Source: Methylobacterium sp. AMS5
GTDB lineage: Bacteria; Pseudomonadota; Alphaproteobacteria; Rhizobiales; Beijerinckiaceae
DNA: 64,000 nt
Direction of reading: 5' to 3'
Assembly: GCF_001542815.1 (NCBI RefSeq)
Contig: NZ_CP006992.1
Span: 62,001 to 126,000 of the forward strand
The notes beneath the pieces were generated by a model. That model was given only the letters and a program-made list of their open reading frames with translations, ran no database searches and had not been told where the DNA came from. Of this stretch, positions 1 through 9,043 are shown piece by piece. The first letter of the stretch is position 1. Each line of letters starts with the position of its first letter. A program made the translations under genes and the position numbers.

Positions 1-408
1 AACATGGTGCTGGCGGGGCACGCCGACATGTTCGGCGTCATGCGGATCACCGCCGACCTCGCGCGCGGCCTGCGCGAGGACCAGGGCGCGCTGACGGACC
101 GGCGCGTTCTCGAATGGGCGACCATCGGCGGCGCGCGCGGCCTGGGGATCGCGCAGACCACGGGTTCGCTGACGCCCGGCAAGCGCGCCGACGTGATCGC
201 GGTGCGCCGCGATGCGATCAACACCGCGCCTGCCGGTACGGTGGACTTCATGCTCACCCATGCGGCCCAGCCCGCCAATGTCGACTTCGTCATGGTGGAC
301 GGCGTGGTGCACAAGGAGAACGGCCGCCACACCCGCGTCGACGTGGAAGCCCTGCTCGCGCAGGCGCAGGAGAGCATCGCGCGCTTGCGGCAGAAGGCCG
401 GCCTCTAG
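1..408 (+). CDS. Amidohydrolase family protein, C-terminal part (5' end outside window)
   Basis: The reading frame is open from the first base, so only the last 135 or so residues are visible. They match the C-terminal part of ATZ/TRZ-type metal-dependent amidohydrolases (cytosine, 8-oxoguanine or S-adenosylhomocysteine deaminase relatives): a WATIGGARGLG helix, then the LTPGKRADVIAV turn where the chain re-enters the small beta-sandwich, then a VMVDGVVHKENGR strand pair. The metal-binding residues lie upstream of the window, so substrate cannot be judged. The TAG stop (406-408) straddles the left edge of the IS630-type element: TA is the target dinucleotide and G is the first IS base. Because the base after the right-hand TA is also G, the stop codon would have read TAG before insertion, so the protein appears undamaged. 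Confidence 0.8.
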   Translation, partial: NMVLAGHADMFGVMRITADLARGLREDQGALTDRRVLEWATIGGARGLGIAQTTGSLTPGKRADVIAVRRDAINTAPAGTVDFMLTHAAQPANVDFVMVDGVVHKENGRHTRVDVEALLAQAQESIARLRQKAGL

Positions 409-1574
409 TGGTGTGAGTTGGAAGTTTCCTTGCGGTTTTGTCGCGCGAGCACCATGTGGCGGCCTTCTACGAGGAGGTCGCTACGATGGCCCGTGGTCCC
501 AAGCCAGCGCACCTTGATCTGACCGGGGATGAGCGCACGCGGCTGCAAGGCCTGGTGCGCCGTCGCAATGTCGGCCAGGCTCTCGCCGAGCGTGCGCGCA
601 TCGTGCTGGCCTGCGCTGAGCCGGGTTCGACCAACAGCGGCATCGCTCGTGCGCTCGGCGTCAGCCGCATGAGCGTCACGACATGGCGCGCCCGTTTCCT
701 GGCGCACCGCCTCGACGGTCTCGTCGACCTGCCCCGGTCCGGCGCTCCGCGCCAGGTCGCGGATACCGAGATCGAACAGATGATCACGCGCACCCTGGAG
801 AGCCAGCCGGAGAACGCCACCCACTGGTCGACACGCGCCATGGCCCGGCGGGTCGGCATGAGCCAGACCATGGTCTCGCGGATCTGGCGTGCCTTCGGGC
901 TGCAGCCGCACAAGATCGAGGCCTTCAAACTGTCGACCGACCCGGCTTTCGTCGACAAGGTCCGGGATGTCGTCGGCCTCTACATGGCCCCACCGCACCG
1001 CGCCGTGGTGCTGTGTGTCGATGAGAAGCCGCAGATCCAGGCGCTGACCGGCACCGCGCCGGTGATGCCGATGCGCCCCGGCCAGCCCGAGCGCCAGACC
1101 CACGACTACCGACGGGCTGGTACGACCGACCTGTTCGCGGCGCTCGACGTACAGGCCGGTCGCGTCATCGGCCCTTGCGCACGGCGTCATCGCTCCATCG
1201 AGTTCCGCGCCTTTCTCGATCAGGTCGAGGCCGATGTGCCGAAGGATCTCGATGTGCACCTGGTTCTCGACAACGCGGCCACACACAAGACCAAGCTCAT
1301 CCACGACTGGCTGCTGAAGCGTCCGCGCTGGCACCTGCACTTCACGCCGACCTCGGCCTCTTGGCTCAACCTCGTCGAGGGCTGGTTCGCGCTGCTGACG
1401 CGGCGCCAGCTTCAACGCGGCGTGTTCGAGACCACGGGCGATCTTGAAGCCGCCATCCACGCCTACATCGACCAGACCAACGCCGAGCCGAAGCCGTTCG
1501 TCTGGACCAAGTCAGCCGACGCCATCCTCGCCAGCATCAAACGCTTCTGCCAACGAACTTCTAACTCAGACCAC
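408..1574 (+). mobile_element. Intact IS630-family insertion sequence
   Basis: The element is bounded by imperfect terminal inverted repeats. The left end reads GTGGTGTGAGTTGGAAGTT and the reverse complement of the right end reads GTGGTCTGAGTTAGAAGTT (two mismatches in 19). Each end is flanked by a TA dinucleotide (406-407 and 1575-1576), the standard IS630/Tc1 target duplication. It carries one transposase gene and is 1,167 bp long. Insertion was into the TA of the upstream gene's stop codon. Confidence 0.88.
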
Positions 1575-1577
1575 TAG
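486..1577 (+). CDS. IS630-family DDE transposase
   Basis: Single-ORF transposase that cuts and pastes its own element. It has an N-terminal helix-turn-helix region (about residues 50-100, with [20 protein letters not shown]), then an RNase H-fold DDE catalytic domain. The acidic residues are visible in [19 protein letters not shown] and NLVEGWF. I chose the ATG at 486 ([12 protein letters not shown]) because earlier in-frame codons fall within or next to the terminal repeat; the longer frame would begin at 438. The TAG stop (1575-1577) is completed by the flanking TA duplication plus the first host base, so termination depends on the target site. No frameshift is seen, and the copy looks functional. 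Confidence 0.88.
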   Translation: MARGPKPAHLDLTGDERTRLQGLVRRRNVGQALAERARIVLACAEPGSTNSGIARALGVSRMSVTTWRARFLAHRLDGLVDLPRSGAPRQVADTEIEQMITRTLESQPENATHWSTRAMARRVGMSQTMVSRIWRAFGLQPHKIEAFKLSTDPAFVDKVRDVVGLYMAPPHRAVVLCVDEKPQIQALTGTAPVMPMRPGQPERQTHDYRRAGTTDLFAALDVQAGRVIGPCARRHRSIEFRAFLDQVEADVPKDLDVHLVLDNAATHKTKLIHDWLLKRPRWHLHFTPTSASWLNLVEGWFALLTRRQLQRGVFETTGDLEAAIHAYIDQTNAEPKPFVWTKSADAILASIKRFCQRTSNSDH

Positions 1578-1692
1578 ATGGTTCAAGAAATTTTTTTTAA
1601 ACATACACTATACATAATATATTTACTGTAAATTCTCACCCGCAAAATATATTATTAAATTTTAACTAATTATATTTTATTAAATTACCATT

Positions 1693-2202
1693 CTACAAGT
1701 GTTTTGCCTCTCTTTCATGTATAAATGTTGACAGCGAATTTGCGAGGGAGCGATGCCTTAAATTTTTTGAATTTGAATTTGCCACACTTATAAGCTTCTC
1801 CAAAAATTTCTTATCATGAGTTTCAATGTATATAGCAGCTGATTCCCAAATTCTGTAATAAGAATCTCGATTTTTGGCCAAATGCATCTTTGATTCTTCG
1901 AAGATATCTTTTTTAGATAACGCAATGCAAAGTCGAAGTCTTCCTTTTATTATCCAAGATTTGTTATTTTTTACTAAAAACAAAATCTCATCTGTAAATT
2001 CATCTATAGCGTCGAGTGTTATTATGCAGTCCAAAGCTTCTGCGACGATTACATCAAATTGATTCGCCAATCCGTATCTAATCAACCCTAAGTCCAGCTC
2101 TTCCATATTTGATATTTTTTCTTCGTATATTTCCCACTGCCTATGTAGTTCCTCGGCAAGCCTATCTGCATCGCTAAAATTCATATCATCATGACTGTCC
2201 AT
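1693..2202 (-). CDS. AT-rich all-alpha hypothetical protein, probably foreign
   Basis: About 169 residues, not recognised. The start was set at ATG 2202 (MDSHDDMNF) because GGAGG lies 5 nt upstream on the minus strand; a longer frame to 2262 lacks such a site. The sequence is acidic and lysine-rich and predicted mostly helical, with repeated hydrophobic heptad-like stretches such as DVIVAEALDCIITLDAIDEF and EILFLVKNNKSWIIKGRLRL. These resemble HEAT-like helical repeats of small immunity-type proteins, but this is only a resemblance. Base composition is very AT-rich compared with the genes on either side, and the gene is trapped between an IS630 element and an IS66 relic, so horizontal acquisition is likely. 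The neighbouring 1,578-1,692 stretch is AT-rich and non-coding. Confidence 0.6.
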   Translation of the reverse strand: MDSHDDMNFSDADRLAEELHRQWEIYEEKISNMEELDLGLIRYGLANQFDVIVAEALDCIITLDAIDEFTDEILFLVKNNKSWIIKGRLRLCIALSKKDIFEESKMHLAKNRDSYYRIWESAAIYIETHDKKFLEKLISVANSNSKNLRHRSLANSLSTFIHEREAKHL

Positions 2203-2327
2203 TTGAACCTCCATTTTTACAGAGAACTGCATGTCGAGTCTGATTGTGGGCGCATGCCACAATTATACAGCCACACATAAGAAATTCCCCCCCTGCGCGG
2301 GTCGGGTTTCGCTGATTCCCTCAATGG

Positions 2328-2867
2328 ATGGGTCGCAGCGATCTTGAGCGATTGAGCCGCGAGGCACTGATCGCGCTGGTGCTGCGGCTGCAGCGTCCAG
2401 AGAAGACCTCGCGCACGTCCTCGAAGCCGCCAGCGACCGAGCGCAAGGAGCGGCGCGAGCAATCCAAGCCCGGCGGGGCCAAACCCGGGCACGAGGGCCC
2501 ACGAGGACCATAGCCGGGTGATGAGCGACAATCCCGACGCGGTCGTCGAGCATCGGCCCGACCGCTGCGCGTGCTGCGGTGGCGCCCTACACGGCGATCT
2601 TTCCGCCGAATGCGTCAGCGTCTCCGAGCGGATCAAGTTGCCGGAGGTGGCGCCGGTCGTCACCCAGCATCGGCGACTCGTTGTGCAATGCCCGACCTGC
2701 GGGGCGCGGGTGGTCGCACCGGTGCCGGGGGCGGCGCGCGGCACGCCGTTCGGCCCGCGGCTGCATGCTGTGGCGACGTATCTCAAGACTTTCAAGGTGC
2801 TGTCCTACGAGCGGCTGCATGGCGGCCTTGTCGGACCTGTTCGGTCTCACCCTCAGCCAGGTTGGGC
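2328..2867 (+). pseudogene. IS66-family transposase (TnpC), 5' fragment with frameshifts
   Basis: Three consecutive frames together reconstruct the N-terminal part of an IS66 TnpC. The first (2328 to about 2510) has SREALIALVLRLQ and a KPPATERKERREQ linker ending in GGAKPGHEG. The second (about 2510-2825) has the paired zinc-finger-like cysteines CACCGG and CPTCGARV plus YLKTFKVLSYERL. The third (about 2825-2867) has LSDLFGLTLSQ. Two frame changes are therefore needed, near 2512 and 2825. The gene is then cut at 2868 by the left end of an ISL3-type element. The DDE catalytic domain is absent and nothing resembling its continuation is found on the far side of the ISL3 copy. Confidence 0.82.
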
Positions 2868-4452
2868 TGTGTTTAGGCGTGGAATAAGGGTTCTTCCGCA
2901 CTTTTGGTGCTGAGCGGTAGTTTGGGCGTTGATTCGCATGGTGGCCCGAGGGCAGCGCGATGCCGATCTCGAACCCGTCGATGCCGTCGGTCCCGGACGG
3001 CCTGCACGTCGATGACCTGACGCTGGATGGAACGGGGCGCCTGATCACCGCCCGGACCACGGCGGCCCAGGCGTCCTGTCGGGTCTGCGGGCGTGCCTCA
3101 GTGTGGGTGCACGGCAGGTATTGGCGGACGTTCAAGGACCTGCCCTGGCAGGACCGGTCGGTGACGTGGCGGGTGCAGGTGCGCCGCTTCCGCTGCGGCT
3201 ATTGCCCGGGGCGGATCTTTGCCGAACGCGTGCCGGGGGTGGGTGCGCGCAAGGCGCGCCGCAGCGACCGGTTGGCCGAGGCGCAGGCCGACATCGGCAT
3301 GGTGCTGGGTGGTGAGGCCGGCGCGCGGTTGTCGCGGCGGCTGGCCGTGCCTGTCAGCGGCGACAACGTCCTGCGCCTGATCCGTCGTCGCGGGACTGGC
3401 TCACCGCCCATCCGAGCGTGACCGTCGTCAGCCGTGACCGTTCGGGACCCTACGCCGAGGCCGCGCGCACGGGGGCACCGACGGCGACGCAGGTCGCGGA
3501 TCGCTGGCACCTGTTGGTCAATGCTTCGGAGGCGCTGCGCGGCATCGTCGAGCGGCACCAGTCCGAGATCCGGGACGTGGCGCATCGCCTCGTGCACGCC
3601 TCCTCCGATGGCCCCCATACGACGGAGAGCGCGCCAACATCGGAGGTGCATAACCAACGGCGGGACCGCTGCGAGACAGCCTTGCGCTTCCACGGCGAAG
3701 GAATGCCGACCAAAGAGATCGCCCGCCGTATCGGCGCATCCCGCAACACCGTGCGCCGCTGGGTTCGAGCCGGCCGGTTCAGGCCCTAACGCCGAGCCCC
3801 AGGTCCGAGCCGGCTCGACCGTCATCTCCCCTTCGTCGCGACATGTTGGCAGGAGGGCGAGCGCAGCGCGACCGTTCTTCATCGCGAACTGCGCGCCCAG
3901 GGCTTCACGGGCGGCTACGACATCGTCCGACGCTGGGCTGCGCGACAGCGATCAGGGGCGTCGGTCAGACCGGCGTCCGCTCGGATCCCCTCGACACGGC
4001 GCATCACCCGATGGCTGACCGGCGATCCGGCGACGCTGCTGCCGGAGGATCGCGCCTTCACCGACGCACTCTGCGTCGCTGCCCCGAAGCTCAGGCAAGC
4101 CGTCGAGAATGTGCGGGCCTTCGCCGATCTCCTGCGCAAAGGAGATCCGGCAGGACTGACGCCTTGGCTCGAGGCCGCAGGCAAGACCGATCTCGGCGGC
4201 TTCGTCACCGGGCGCCGGCAGGACGAGGCTGCCGTACGCGCGGCCATCGTCCAGCCTTGGAGCAACGGCTCCGTCGAGGGACAGGTCAATCCGCTCAAAC
4301 GGATCAAGCGGAGCATGTACGGCCGCGCGAAGTTCGATCTTCTGCGCCAGCGTGTCCTCCATGCCGCCTGAAGTCGACCCGTAGAGCTTGGCCGAACGGA
4401 GTCTCGCCAGCACCGAAAGTGCGGATGAACCAGAATTGGACGCCTAAACACA
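2868..4452 (+). mobile_element. ISL3-family insertion sequence, defective
   Basis: Terminal inverted repeats are clear. The left end starts TGTGTTTAGGCGT and, after a short spacer, continues GGTTCTTCCGCACTTTTGGT. The reverse complement of the right end starts with the same 13 bases and continues GGTTCATCCGCACTTTCGGT. The element is about 1,585 bp. The flanking octamers (GGTTGGGC left, CCCGTGAC right) do not match, and the flanks belong to unrelated genes (IS66 remnant left, kefB-like remnant right). One side has therefore probably been lost by an adjacent deletion or recombination between copies. Confidence 0.85.
2960..4371 (+). pseudogene. ISL3-family transposase, inactivated by internal deletion, frameshift and stop
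   Basis: The N-terminal zinc-ribbon/HTH part (2960 to about 3390) shows the ISL3 pattern: CRVCGRASVWVHG, then FRCGYCPGRIFAE. After LRLIRR the frame breaks, and the next recognisable piece (frame from about 3396) starts at WLTAHPSVTVVSRDRSGPYAE. The intervening block that in this family holds the first catalytic aspartate (VDD-F/W-A region) is missing, so roughly 40-50 codons have been deleted. The rest continues through VADRWHLL and an HTH-like segment to a TAA at 3787-3789. It then resumes in the same frame as LDRHLPFVATCWQEG to the C-terminal WSNGSVEGQVNPLKRIKR, which contains the last acidic residue. It cannot encode an active enzyme. Confidence 0.85.
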
Positions 4453-4454
4453 CC

Positions 4455-4712
4455 CGTGACCGCGAGCACGCAGTGGAACTGATCGAGGCGGGCGTCGCCT
4501 ACCAGATCCGCGAGACGCTCGAATCCGCCTTCGCGCTGGGTGAGCAGGCGCTGCTGACGATCGGGGCCGACCTGGACGCGGCCGGCGAGATCATGGCCGG
4601 GGATCGCCGGCGCGACGCGGAGCGCCTCGACCTGCAGGTCGTCGGCGGCCTCTATGCCGGCCGCGAGCTGATCCGGGGGAATGCGTCCGCGCCGATGCAT
4701 GGGCCCAGGTGA
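4455..4712 (+). pseudogene. 3' remnant of a Kef-type K+/H+ antiporter gene (kefB/kefC-like)
   Basis: In-frame sequence right after the ISL3 end reads RDREHAVELIEAGVAYQIRE, followed by SAFALGEQALLTIGADLDAA. This is the pattern seen at the end of the TrkA-N (RCK) regulatory domain and the tail of glutathione-regulated potassium-efflux proteins. The membrane part and most of the NAD-binding domain are gone. Only about 85 codons remain before the TGA at 4710-4712. Identification rests on this short stretch, so the family call is moderate. Confidence 0.6.
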
Positions 4713-4931
4713 GCCGGGCACGGTTGAGCGGCGTGCTATGGCAGGGCGCGCGGAGCGGCACGGCGGCGAAGACAGAGGGCCGCCTGGGATGCGGCACCAA
4801 GGGAAGGCGGGCGGCCGATGCGGGGCACGGCGTTCGCCTGTACAGAAAGCTGGGAGACGAGGGCACCCGGCCGAGGCGATCCGGACGGCGTGTGACTGCG
4901 GACGTTTCGGGGAAGGGTTTCGAGCCGCACC

Positions 4932-5651
4932 ATGGCCAGCCATCTCGGCCTCGCCTTCCTCGCCGGCCTCCTCTCGGTGCTGTCGCCCTGCGTGCTGCCG
5001 CTGCTTCCGCTGGTGCTCGGCGCGGCGGTCGCGGAGCATCGCCTCGGACCCTTGGTGCTCGCCGCCGGTCTGGCGCTCTCCTTCGTCGCAATCGGGCTGT
5101 TCATCGCGACGATCGGGTTCGCGCTCGGCCTCGATGGCGACCGGTTTCGCGCCATCGGGGCGGTACTGCTGGTGCTGCTCGGCATCATCCTGATCGTACC
5201 GGCGGCGCAGAATCGGTTCGCCGTTGCGGCCGGGCCGTTGAGCAACTGGGCGGAGCAGCGATTCGGCGGGGTTTCGACCGCCGGGCTGGCGGGACAGTTC
5301 GCCGTCGGCCTCCTCCTCGGTGCCGTATGGAGCCCCTGCGTCGGTCCGACCCTCGGCGCGGCCTCCCTGCTGGCTGCCCAGGGGCGCGACCTCGGCGGTG
5401 TGGCGGTCACCATGCTGGTGTTCGGGTTCGGGGCCGCCCTCCCCCTCATCGCCCTCGGGATGCTGTCGCGCGAGGTGCTGATCCGTTGGCGCGCGCGGAT
5501 GATGAGCCTCGGCAAGGGGCTCAAGCTCGCGCTCGGCGTGATCCTTGTCGCCACCGGTGCCCTGATTCTGTCGGGCTATGATCGGGCGCTCGAAACCGCC
5601 CTGGTCGACGCCTCGCCGGATTGGCTGACAGCGCTGACCACGCGCTTCTGA
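4932..5651 (+). CDS. ccdA: Cytochrome c biogenesis protein CcdA (DsbD-like thiol reductant carrier)
   Basis: Inner-membrane protein of 239 residues, the usual size of stand-alone CcdA, which carries electrons from cytoplasmic thioredoxin to periplasmic thiol-disulfide proteins. Six hydrophobic segments are visible. The paired-cysteine signatures are intact: LLSVLSPCVLPLLPLVLG near residue 20 and GAVWSPCVGPTLGAASLL near residue 137. The ATG at 4932 follows a GAAGGG-containing stretch (4912-4917). It stands alone, separated by about 107 bp from a downstream glycosylase gene; the 219 bp upstream hold no gene. Confidence 0.88.
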   Translation: MASHLGLAFLAGLLSVLSPCVLPLLPLVLGAAVAEHRLGPLVLAAGLALSFVAIGLFIATIGFALGLDGDRFRAIGAVLLVLLGIILIVPAAQNRFAVAAGPLSNWAEQRFGGVSTAGLAGQFAVGLLLGAVWSPCVGPTLGAASLLAAQGRDLGGVAVTMLVFGFGAALPLIALGMLSREVLIRWRARMMSLGKGLKLALGVILVATGALILSGYDRALETALVDASPDWLTALTTRF

Positions 5652-5758
5652 TCAAGGGGCCGCGCGGCCACTGCGGACGAGACGCGGAGGCAGGAAGACG
5701 GAGCGGCGGACCATGCCGGGCGTTTCCCGGCCGTGGTCATCGTCGCCCCAGGAAGAAG

Positions 5759-6373
5759 ATGCTCGACGCACAGATCTACGAAAGGATGCTCGGAACGGCC
5801 GCCACGGTCGCGGAGCCGTTGCGAGCCGCCATCGCGGCAATCGGCCTGATCGAGATCGCGCCGCCCGCACATGCGAGCCTTGCCGAGCGCCTGTTCGTCG
5901 AGGTCGTCAACCAGCAGCTCTCGACGAAGGCCGCCCTCTCGATCTGGACCCGGATCGAGGCGGCCGCCGCGGCCCAGGACGGGACGCCGCGCGATCTGTT
6001 CGTTCCAGGCACCGAGGTTCTCTTGCGCGGCTGCGGCGTCTCGGCGAACAAGGTGCGGGCGCTCCACGCCATCCGCGAGGCGGAGGAGGCCGGCCTGCTC
6101 GGCCCGGAACTCGCGACGTACCCGCATGCCGAGCGCTCGGCGGTTCTGTGCCGTATCCGCGGGGTCGGGCCGTGGACGGCCGACATGGCCGGCATCTTCC
6201 ACTGTCTCGATCCGGATATCTGGCCCGTCGGCGACGTGGCCGCGGTCGGCGTCCTGCGACGGCTCACGGGGACAGAAGAAACGGTCGCGGTGGCCGCGCA
6301 GTTCGCGCCGTACCGCTCGATCCTCGCCCGCTACATGTGGCGCAGCCGGGACGCGGCGCCGGTCGCCGCCTGA
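5759..6373 (+). CDS. DNA-3-methyladenine glycosylase family protein (HhH-GPD superfamily)
   Basis: Base-excision repair glycosylase of 204 residues. The helix-hairpin-helix is seen in LCRIRGVGPWTADMAGIF (about residues 130-147) and the catalytic Asp of the GPD loop in DIWPVGDVAAVGVLRRL. The family removes alkylated purines. The size fits the short AlkA-type enzymes that lack the N-terminal AlkA domain. I placed the start at ATG 5759 (MLDAQIYERM) because AGGAAGA lies just upstream; an in-frame longer frame from 5621 overlaps the ccdA 3' end and looks non-coding. It is convergent with and almost touches the next gene (5 bp). Confidence 0.85.
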   Translation: MLDAQIYERMLGTAATVAEPLRAAIAAIGLIEIAPPAHASLAERLFVEVVNQQLSTKAALSIWTRIEAAAAAQDGTPRDLFVPGTEVLLRGCGVSANKVRALHAIREAEEAGLLGPELATYPHAERSAVLCRIRGVGPWTADMAGIFHCLDPDIWPVGDVAAVGVLRRLTGTEETVAVAAQFAPYRSILARYMWRSRDAAPVAA

Positions 6374-6378
6374 TGCCG

Positions 6379-6636
6379 TCAGCGGCCCGCCTCGAAGAAA
6401 GGCCGGAAATTCTCGAGCCAGCCGCGCAGCCAGAGTTCGGCCGCCTGCTTGGCTCCATCCGGCTCCTGCGCATGGCCCCAGATGTCCTCGGCGAGCGGGC
6501 TCCACCACGTCCAGAGGCGGTTCGACCCGTCATACTCGACGGTGGCGACCTCGATCGCGCCGATTCGGCCGGTAAAGCGTTGCAGCGGCACCTCGGCGAT
6601 GCCGCCCTGCGTCCAGATGATCGTGTCGTTCGACAT
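6379..6636 (-). CDS. Small conserved-looking hypothetical protein
   Basis: About 85 residues beginning MSNDTIIWTQGGIAEVPLQR, rich in tryptophan (WTWWSPLAEDIWG, AELWLRGWLENF). No family recognised. The start at 6636 was preferred over the upstream one at 6723 because the extra N-terminal stretch is arginine-rich and uninformative. No signal peptide or membrane segment is seen, so it is probably cytoplasmic. It ends 5 bp from the stop of the convergent glycosylase gene. Confidence 0.6.
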   Translation of the reverse strand: MSNDTIIWTQGGIAEVPLQRFTGRIGAIEVATVEYDGSNRLWTWWSPLAEDIWGHAQEPDGAKQAAELWLRGWLENFRPFFEAGR

Positions 6637-6963
6637 GGTGTTCCAACGCGCGTTGCACCGCACGCGTTCGCGCAGGTCCGCCGCCGATCGCCGATGATGT
6701 CGAACCGCGACGACCGCGCACATTCACAACGCGCAACGACGTTCGGACTTGACGGGATCGAACCGATCCTGCAAGCGCGCGTTGTCTGCTCATCGTCGCC
6801 GTGCGCGCGATGCGCGGCTCCACAGGAACTTCCGACCCCAATGCCCGACGACAGTAGTCGATCGACCACGCCGCCTTCGGCCATCCGCGTGTTCTGCGCC
6901 TGATCGTCTGATCCGGCTCACCCGCGACCGGCCTTGGCGGCTGGTCCGACAAAAAGGTGAGCC
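6637..6963. other. Intergenic region, no gene seen
   Basis: 327 bp between two small divergent genes. Long open frames cross it on both strands but have arginine/alanine-biased, shadow-like composition. It must hold the promoters of both neighbours, but no clear -35/-10 pair can be named. An AAAAAGGTG ribosome-binding site sits at its right edge. Confidence 0.5.
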
Positions 6964-7182
6964 ATGACTGACTCCAATGTCATTTCCCGCCGTGCGCGCT
7001 CTCGCGCGGCGAAATCCGGCGGTAACGGCAGCGTAGTGCTCGTTGTGGCGCTGATGATGGCGCTCGTCTTCGTGCCCGTACTGGCCCTCCACGCCGCAGC
7101 GCTTTCGGGCGCGGTGAGCGGCGACGAGGTCCGGCCTGACGAAGTGGCCGCTGCCGTGACCCATAAGAAGGTACCGGGCTGA
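6964..7182 (+). CDS. Small single-pass membrane protein, hypothetical
   Basis: 72 residues: a basic N-terminus (SRRARSRAAKSGGN), one strongly hydrophobic segment (VVLVVALMMALVFVPVLALH, about residues 24-43) and a short polar tail. The arrangement predicts an inner-membrane anchor with the N-terminus inside. It is preceded by AAAAAGGTGAGCC and followed 70 bp later by a strong hairpin-T-run terminator. No family is recognised. Confidence 0.6.
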   Translation: MTDSNVISRRARSRAAKSGGNGSVVLVVALMMALVFVPVLALHAAALSGAVSGDEVRPDEVAAAVTHKKVPG

Positions 7183-7251
7183 GGCACCATTCGATCCGGG
7201 GTTCCGGCGCTCGGTGACTTCTTTCGAAACCCGCTCGACGAACGAAAAAAT

Positions 7252-7278
7252 GGGGACGCCGCGAGGCGTCCCCTTTTT
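7252..7278 (+). terminator. Rho-independent terminator
   Basis: Perfect 9-bp stem GGGGACGCC / GGCGTCCCC with a GCGA loop, followed by five T. An A-run directly upstream (7245-7250) would also let it work from the opposite strand. It is placed to end the small membrane protein transcript. Confidence 0.85.
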
Positions 7279-7302
7279 CAATTCGTGCGGGGTCCGGCTT
7301 GG

Positions 7303-7345
7303 AGCATCGTCCCGAAAGGTGGTTGCCGGCTTTCGGGACGATGCT
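7303..7345. repeat. Long palindromic hairpin immediately 3' of the chemoreceptor gene
   Basis: Perfect 16-bp inverted repeat: AGCATCGTCCCGAAAG at 7303-7318 and CTTTCGGGACGATGCT at 7330-7345, with an 11-base loop. It abuts the TAA stop of the minus-strand chemoreceptor gene (7346-7348). Its form is that of a REP-like extragenic palindrome that could also stabilise or end the transcript. No second copy was noticed in this window. Confidence 0.7.
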
Positions 7346-9043
7346 TTAGGCCGCGCGCACCGTCGCGAGGAAGTGTGCGACTTCCGCCCGCAGATGTTCG
7401 GATTGCTGCGACAGCTCGGAGGCTGAGGCCAGAACCTGTGTGGCGGCGGCTCCGGTTTCCTCCGATGCCTGCGCCACGCCCGCGATGTTGCTGGTGACTT
7501 CGCCCGCGCCCGCGGCCGCCTGGGAGACGTTGCGCACGATCTCCTGGGTCGCAGCGCCCTGCTCCTCCACGGCCGCGGCAATCGTCGTCGCCACCGCGTT
7601 GATCTCGCGGATGCGTCCGGTAATGCCGCCGATCGCCGTCACCGCCTGACCGGTGGCGCCCTGGATATGCGCGATCTGCCCGGAAATCTCTTCCGTCGCC
7701 CGCGAGGTCTGCGCGGCGAGTTCCTTTACCTCGCTCGCGACCACGGCAAAGCCACGCCCCGCCTCCCCTGCCCGCGCCGCCTCGATGGTGGCGTTGAGCG
7801 CGAGCAGGTTGGTCTGGCTGGCGATGGTGGCGATGAGGTTCACCACGTCACCGATCCGCGCGGCGGCCTGGCTCAATTCATGGATGAGGGCGGCGCTGTG
7901 GTCCGCCTCGCCGACCGCGCGCTGCGCCATGTCCGCCGACGCACCGACCTGCCGGCCGATCTCGTGGACCGAGGCACCAAGTTCCTCCGCGGCGGCGGCC
8001 ACGGTGCCGACATTGGAGGCCGCCTCCTCCGCCGCGGCCGCGACGGTGGTCGATTGGCTGGCGGTCTCGGTCGCGGTCGCGGTCATCTGCTGAGCGGTGG
8101 CCTGTAGCTCGGTGGCGGAGGACGACACCATCCCGACGACACCGCCGACGGCACGCTCGAAGCCGTCGGCCAACTCGATCATGGTGCGGCGGCGCTCGAT
8201 CGCAGCGGCTTCATCCGCCACGCGCTTCAGTTCCGCCTGCTCGGCGGCCTTGCGCGCCACGAGCGCCTTGATGGCTTCGACGGCGCGGGCGACGGCGCCG
8301 ATCTCGTCGCCACGGCGCGCTTCGGCGATCTCGGTCTCGACCTCGCCTTCGGCCATCCGCTGAAGCACGCGCACGAGCCGGCCGATGGGGCGCACGACCC
8401 CCACGATCACGATCACCCCAAGCAGCCCGAAGGCCAGCAGCAGGCCGGCGACCGCGATGACCGTCAGCGCGAGGGCCGCGGACGTGCCGACATCGGCGGC
8501 CTGCCGTTTGGCAACCTCGAGATCGCTGATATTCGCCGCAATGCGCTTCTGGATCGCCTCGATCGCCTTTGTCCGGACCGGGCGCACCTCTTCCGAAGAG
8601 ACCTTGGCCGCCTGCTCCTTCTGATTCTTCAGCCCCAGAGCGATCGAACGCTCGACCGTCGTGAAGAAGCCGGAAATCGTCGCTTTGACCTCGGTCAGCA
8701 TCGTCCGACGCGCGTCGGTATCCGCGATGGCGATCAGGTGGTCTGCGCCGGCAAACGCCCGCGCCCGCGCGTCCTCGAATTGCGTATGCTGCGCCGACAG
8801 GATCGAGGCGTCGGTCTCGATGATGATGTTCTTCTCGCTGATCACGGCTTCGTCGATGGCGAGCGCGGTCTGCATTGCGGTGATGACCCGAGCCGCGCGC
8901 ACATCGACGACGTCCTGCGTCCCGCGCTGCAACTGGCCGAGCGTGTCACGCGCCAGACCGACGATGCCGGCCGCGACCAGGGCGACCAGCGCCACCGGAA
9001 TGGCGAGTTTTCCGATGATCTTGAGATTTGTGAACCAGCGCAT
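7346..9043 (-). CDS. Methyl-accepting chemotaxis protein
   Basis: 565-residue transducer. The N-terminal membrane segment is at about residues 10-30 ([20 protein letters not shown]). A roughly 160-residue four-helix-bundle-like periplasmic sensor follows, then a second membrane segment (about 190-212) and a HAMP domain ([18 protein letters not shown]). The cytoplasmic signalling domain has the conserved tip [20 protein letters not shown], which binds CheA/CheW. Glutamine/glutamate pairs in [14 protein letters not shown] are candidate methylation sites. It is monocistronic and divergent from the ABC-F gene. No che genes are nearby, so the ligand cannot be inferred. Confidence 0.9.
   Translation of the reverse strand: MRWFTNLKIIGKLAIPVALVALVAAGIVGLARDTLGQLQRGTQDVVDVRAARVITAMQTALAIDEAVISEKNIIIETDASILSAQHTQFEDARARAFAGADHLIAIADTDARRTMLTEVKATISGFFTTVERSIALGLKNQKEQAAKVSSEEVRPVRTKAIEAIQKRIAANISDLEVAKRQAADVGTSAALALTVIAVAGLLLAFGLLGVIVIVGVVRPIGRLVRVLQRMAEGEVETEIAEARRGDEIGAVARAVEAIKALVARKAAEQAELKRVADEAAAIERRRTMIELADGFERAVGGVVGMVSSSATELQATAQQMTATATETASQSTTVAAAAEEAASNVGTVAAAAEELGASVHEIGRQVGASADMAQRAVGEADHSAALIHELSQAAARIGDVVNLIATIASQTNLLALNATIEAARAGEAGRGFAVVASEVKELAAQTSRATEEISGQIAHIQGATGQAVTAIGGITGRIREINAVATTIAAAVEEQGAATQEIVRNVSQAAAGAGEVTSNIAGVAQASEETGAAATQVLASASELSQQSEHLRAEVAHFLATVRAA

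Noticed and set aside
405..1460. Long minus-strand frame opposite the IS630 transposase
   Set aside because: Arginine/glycine-rich, without domain signatures; the plus strand encodes a full DDE transposase bounded by matching ends.
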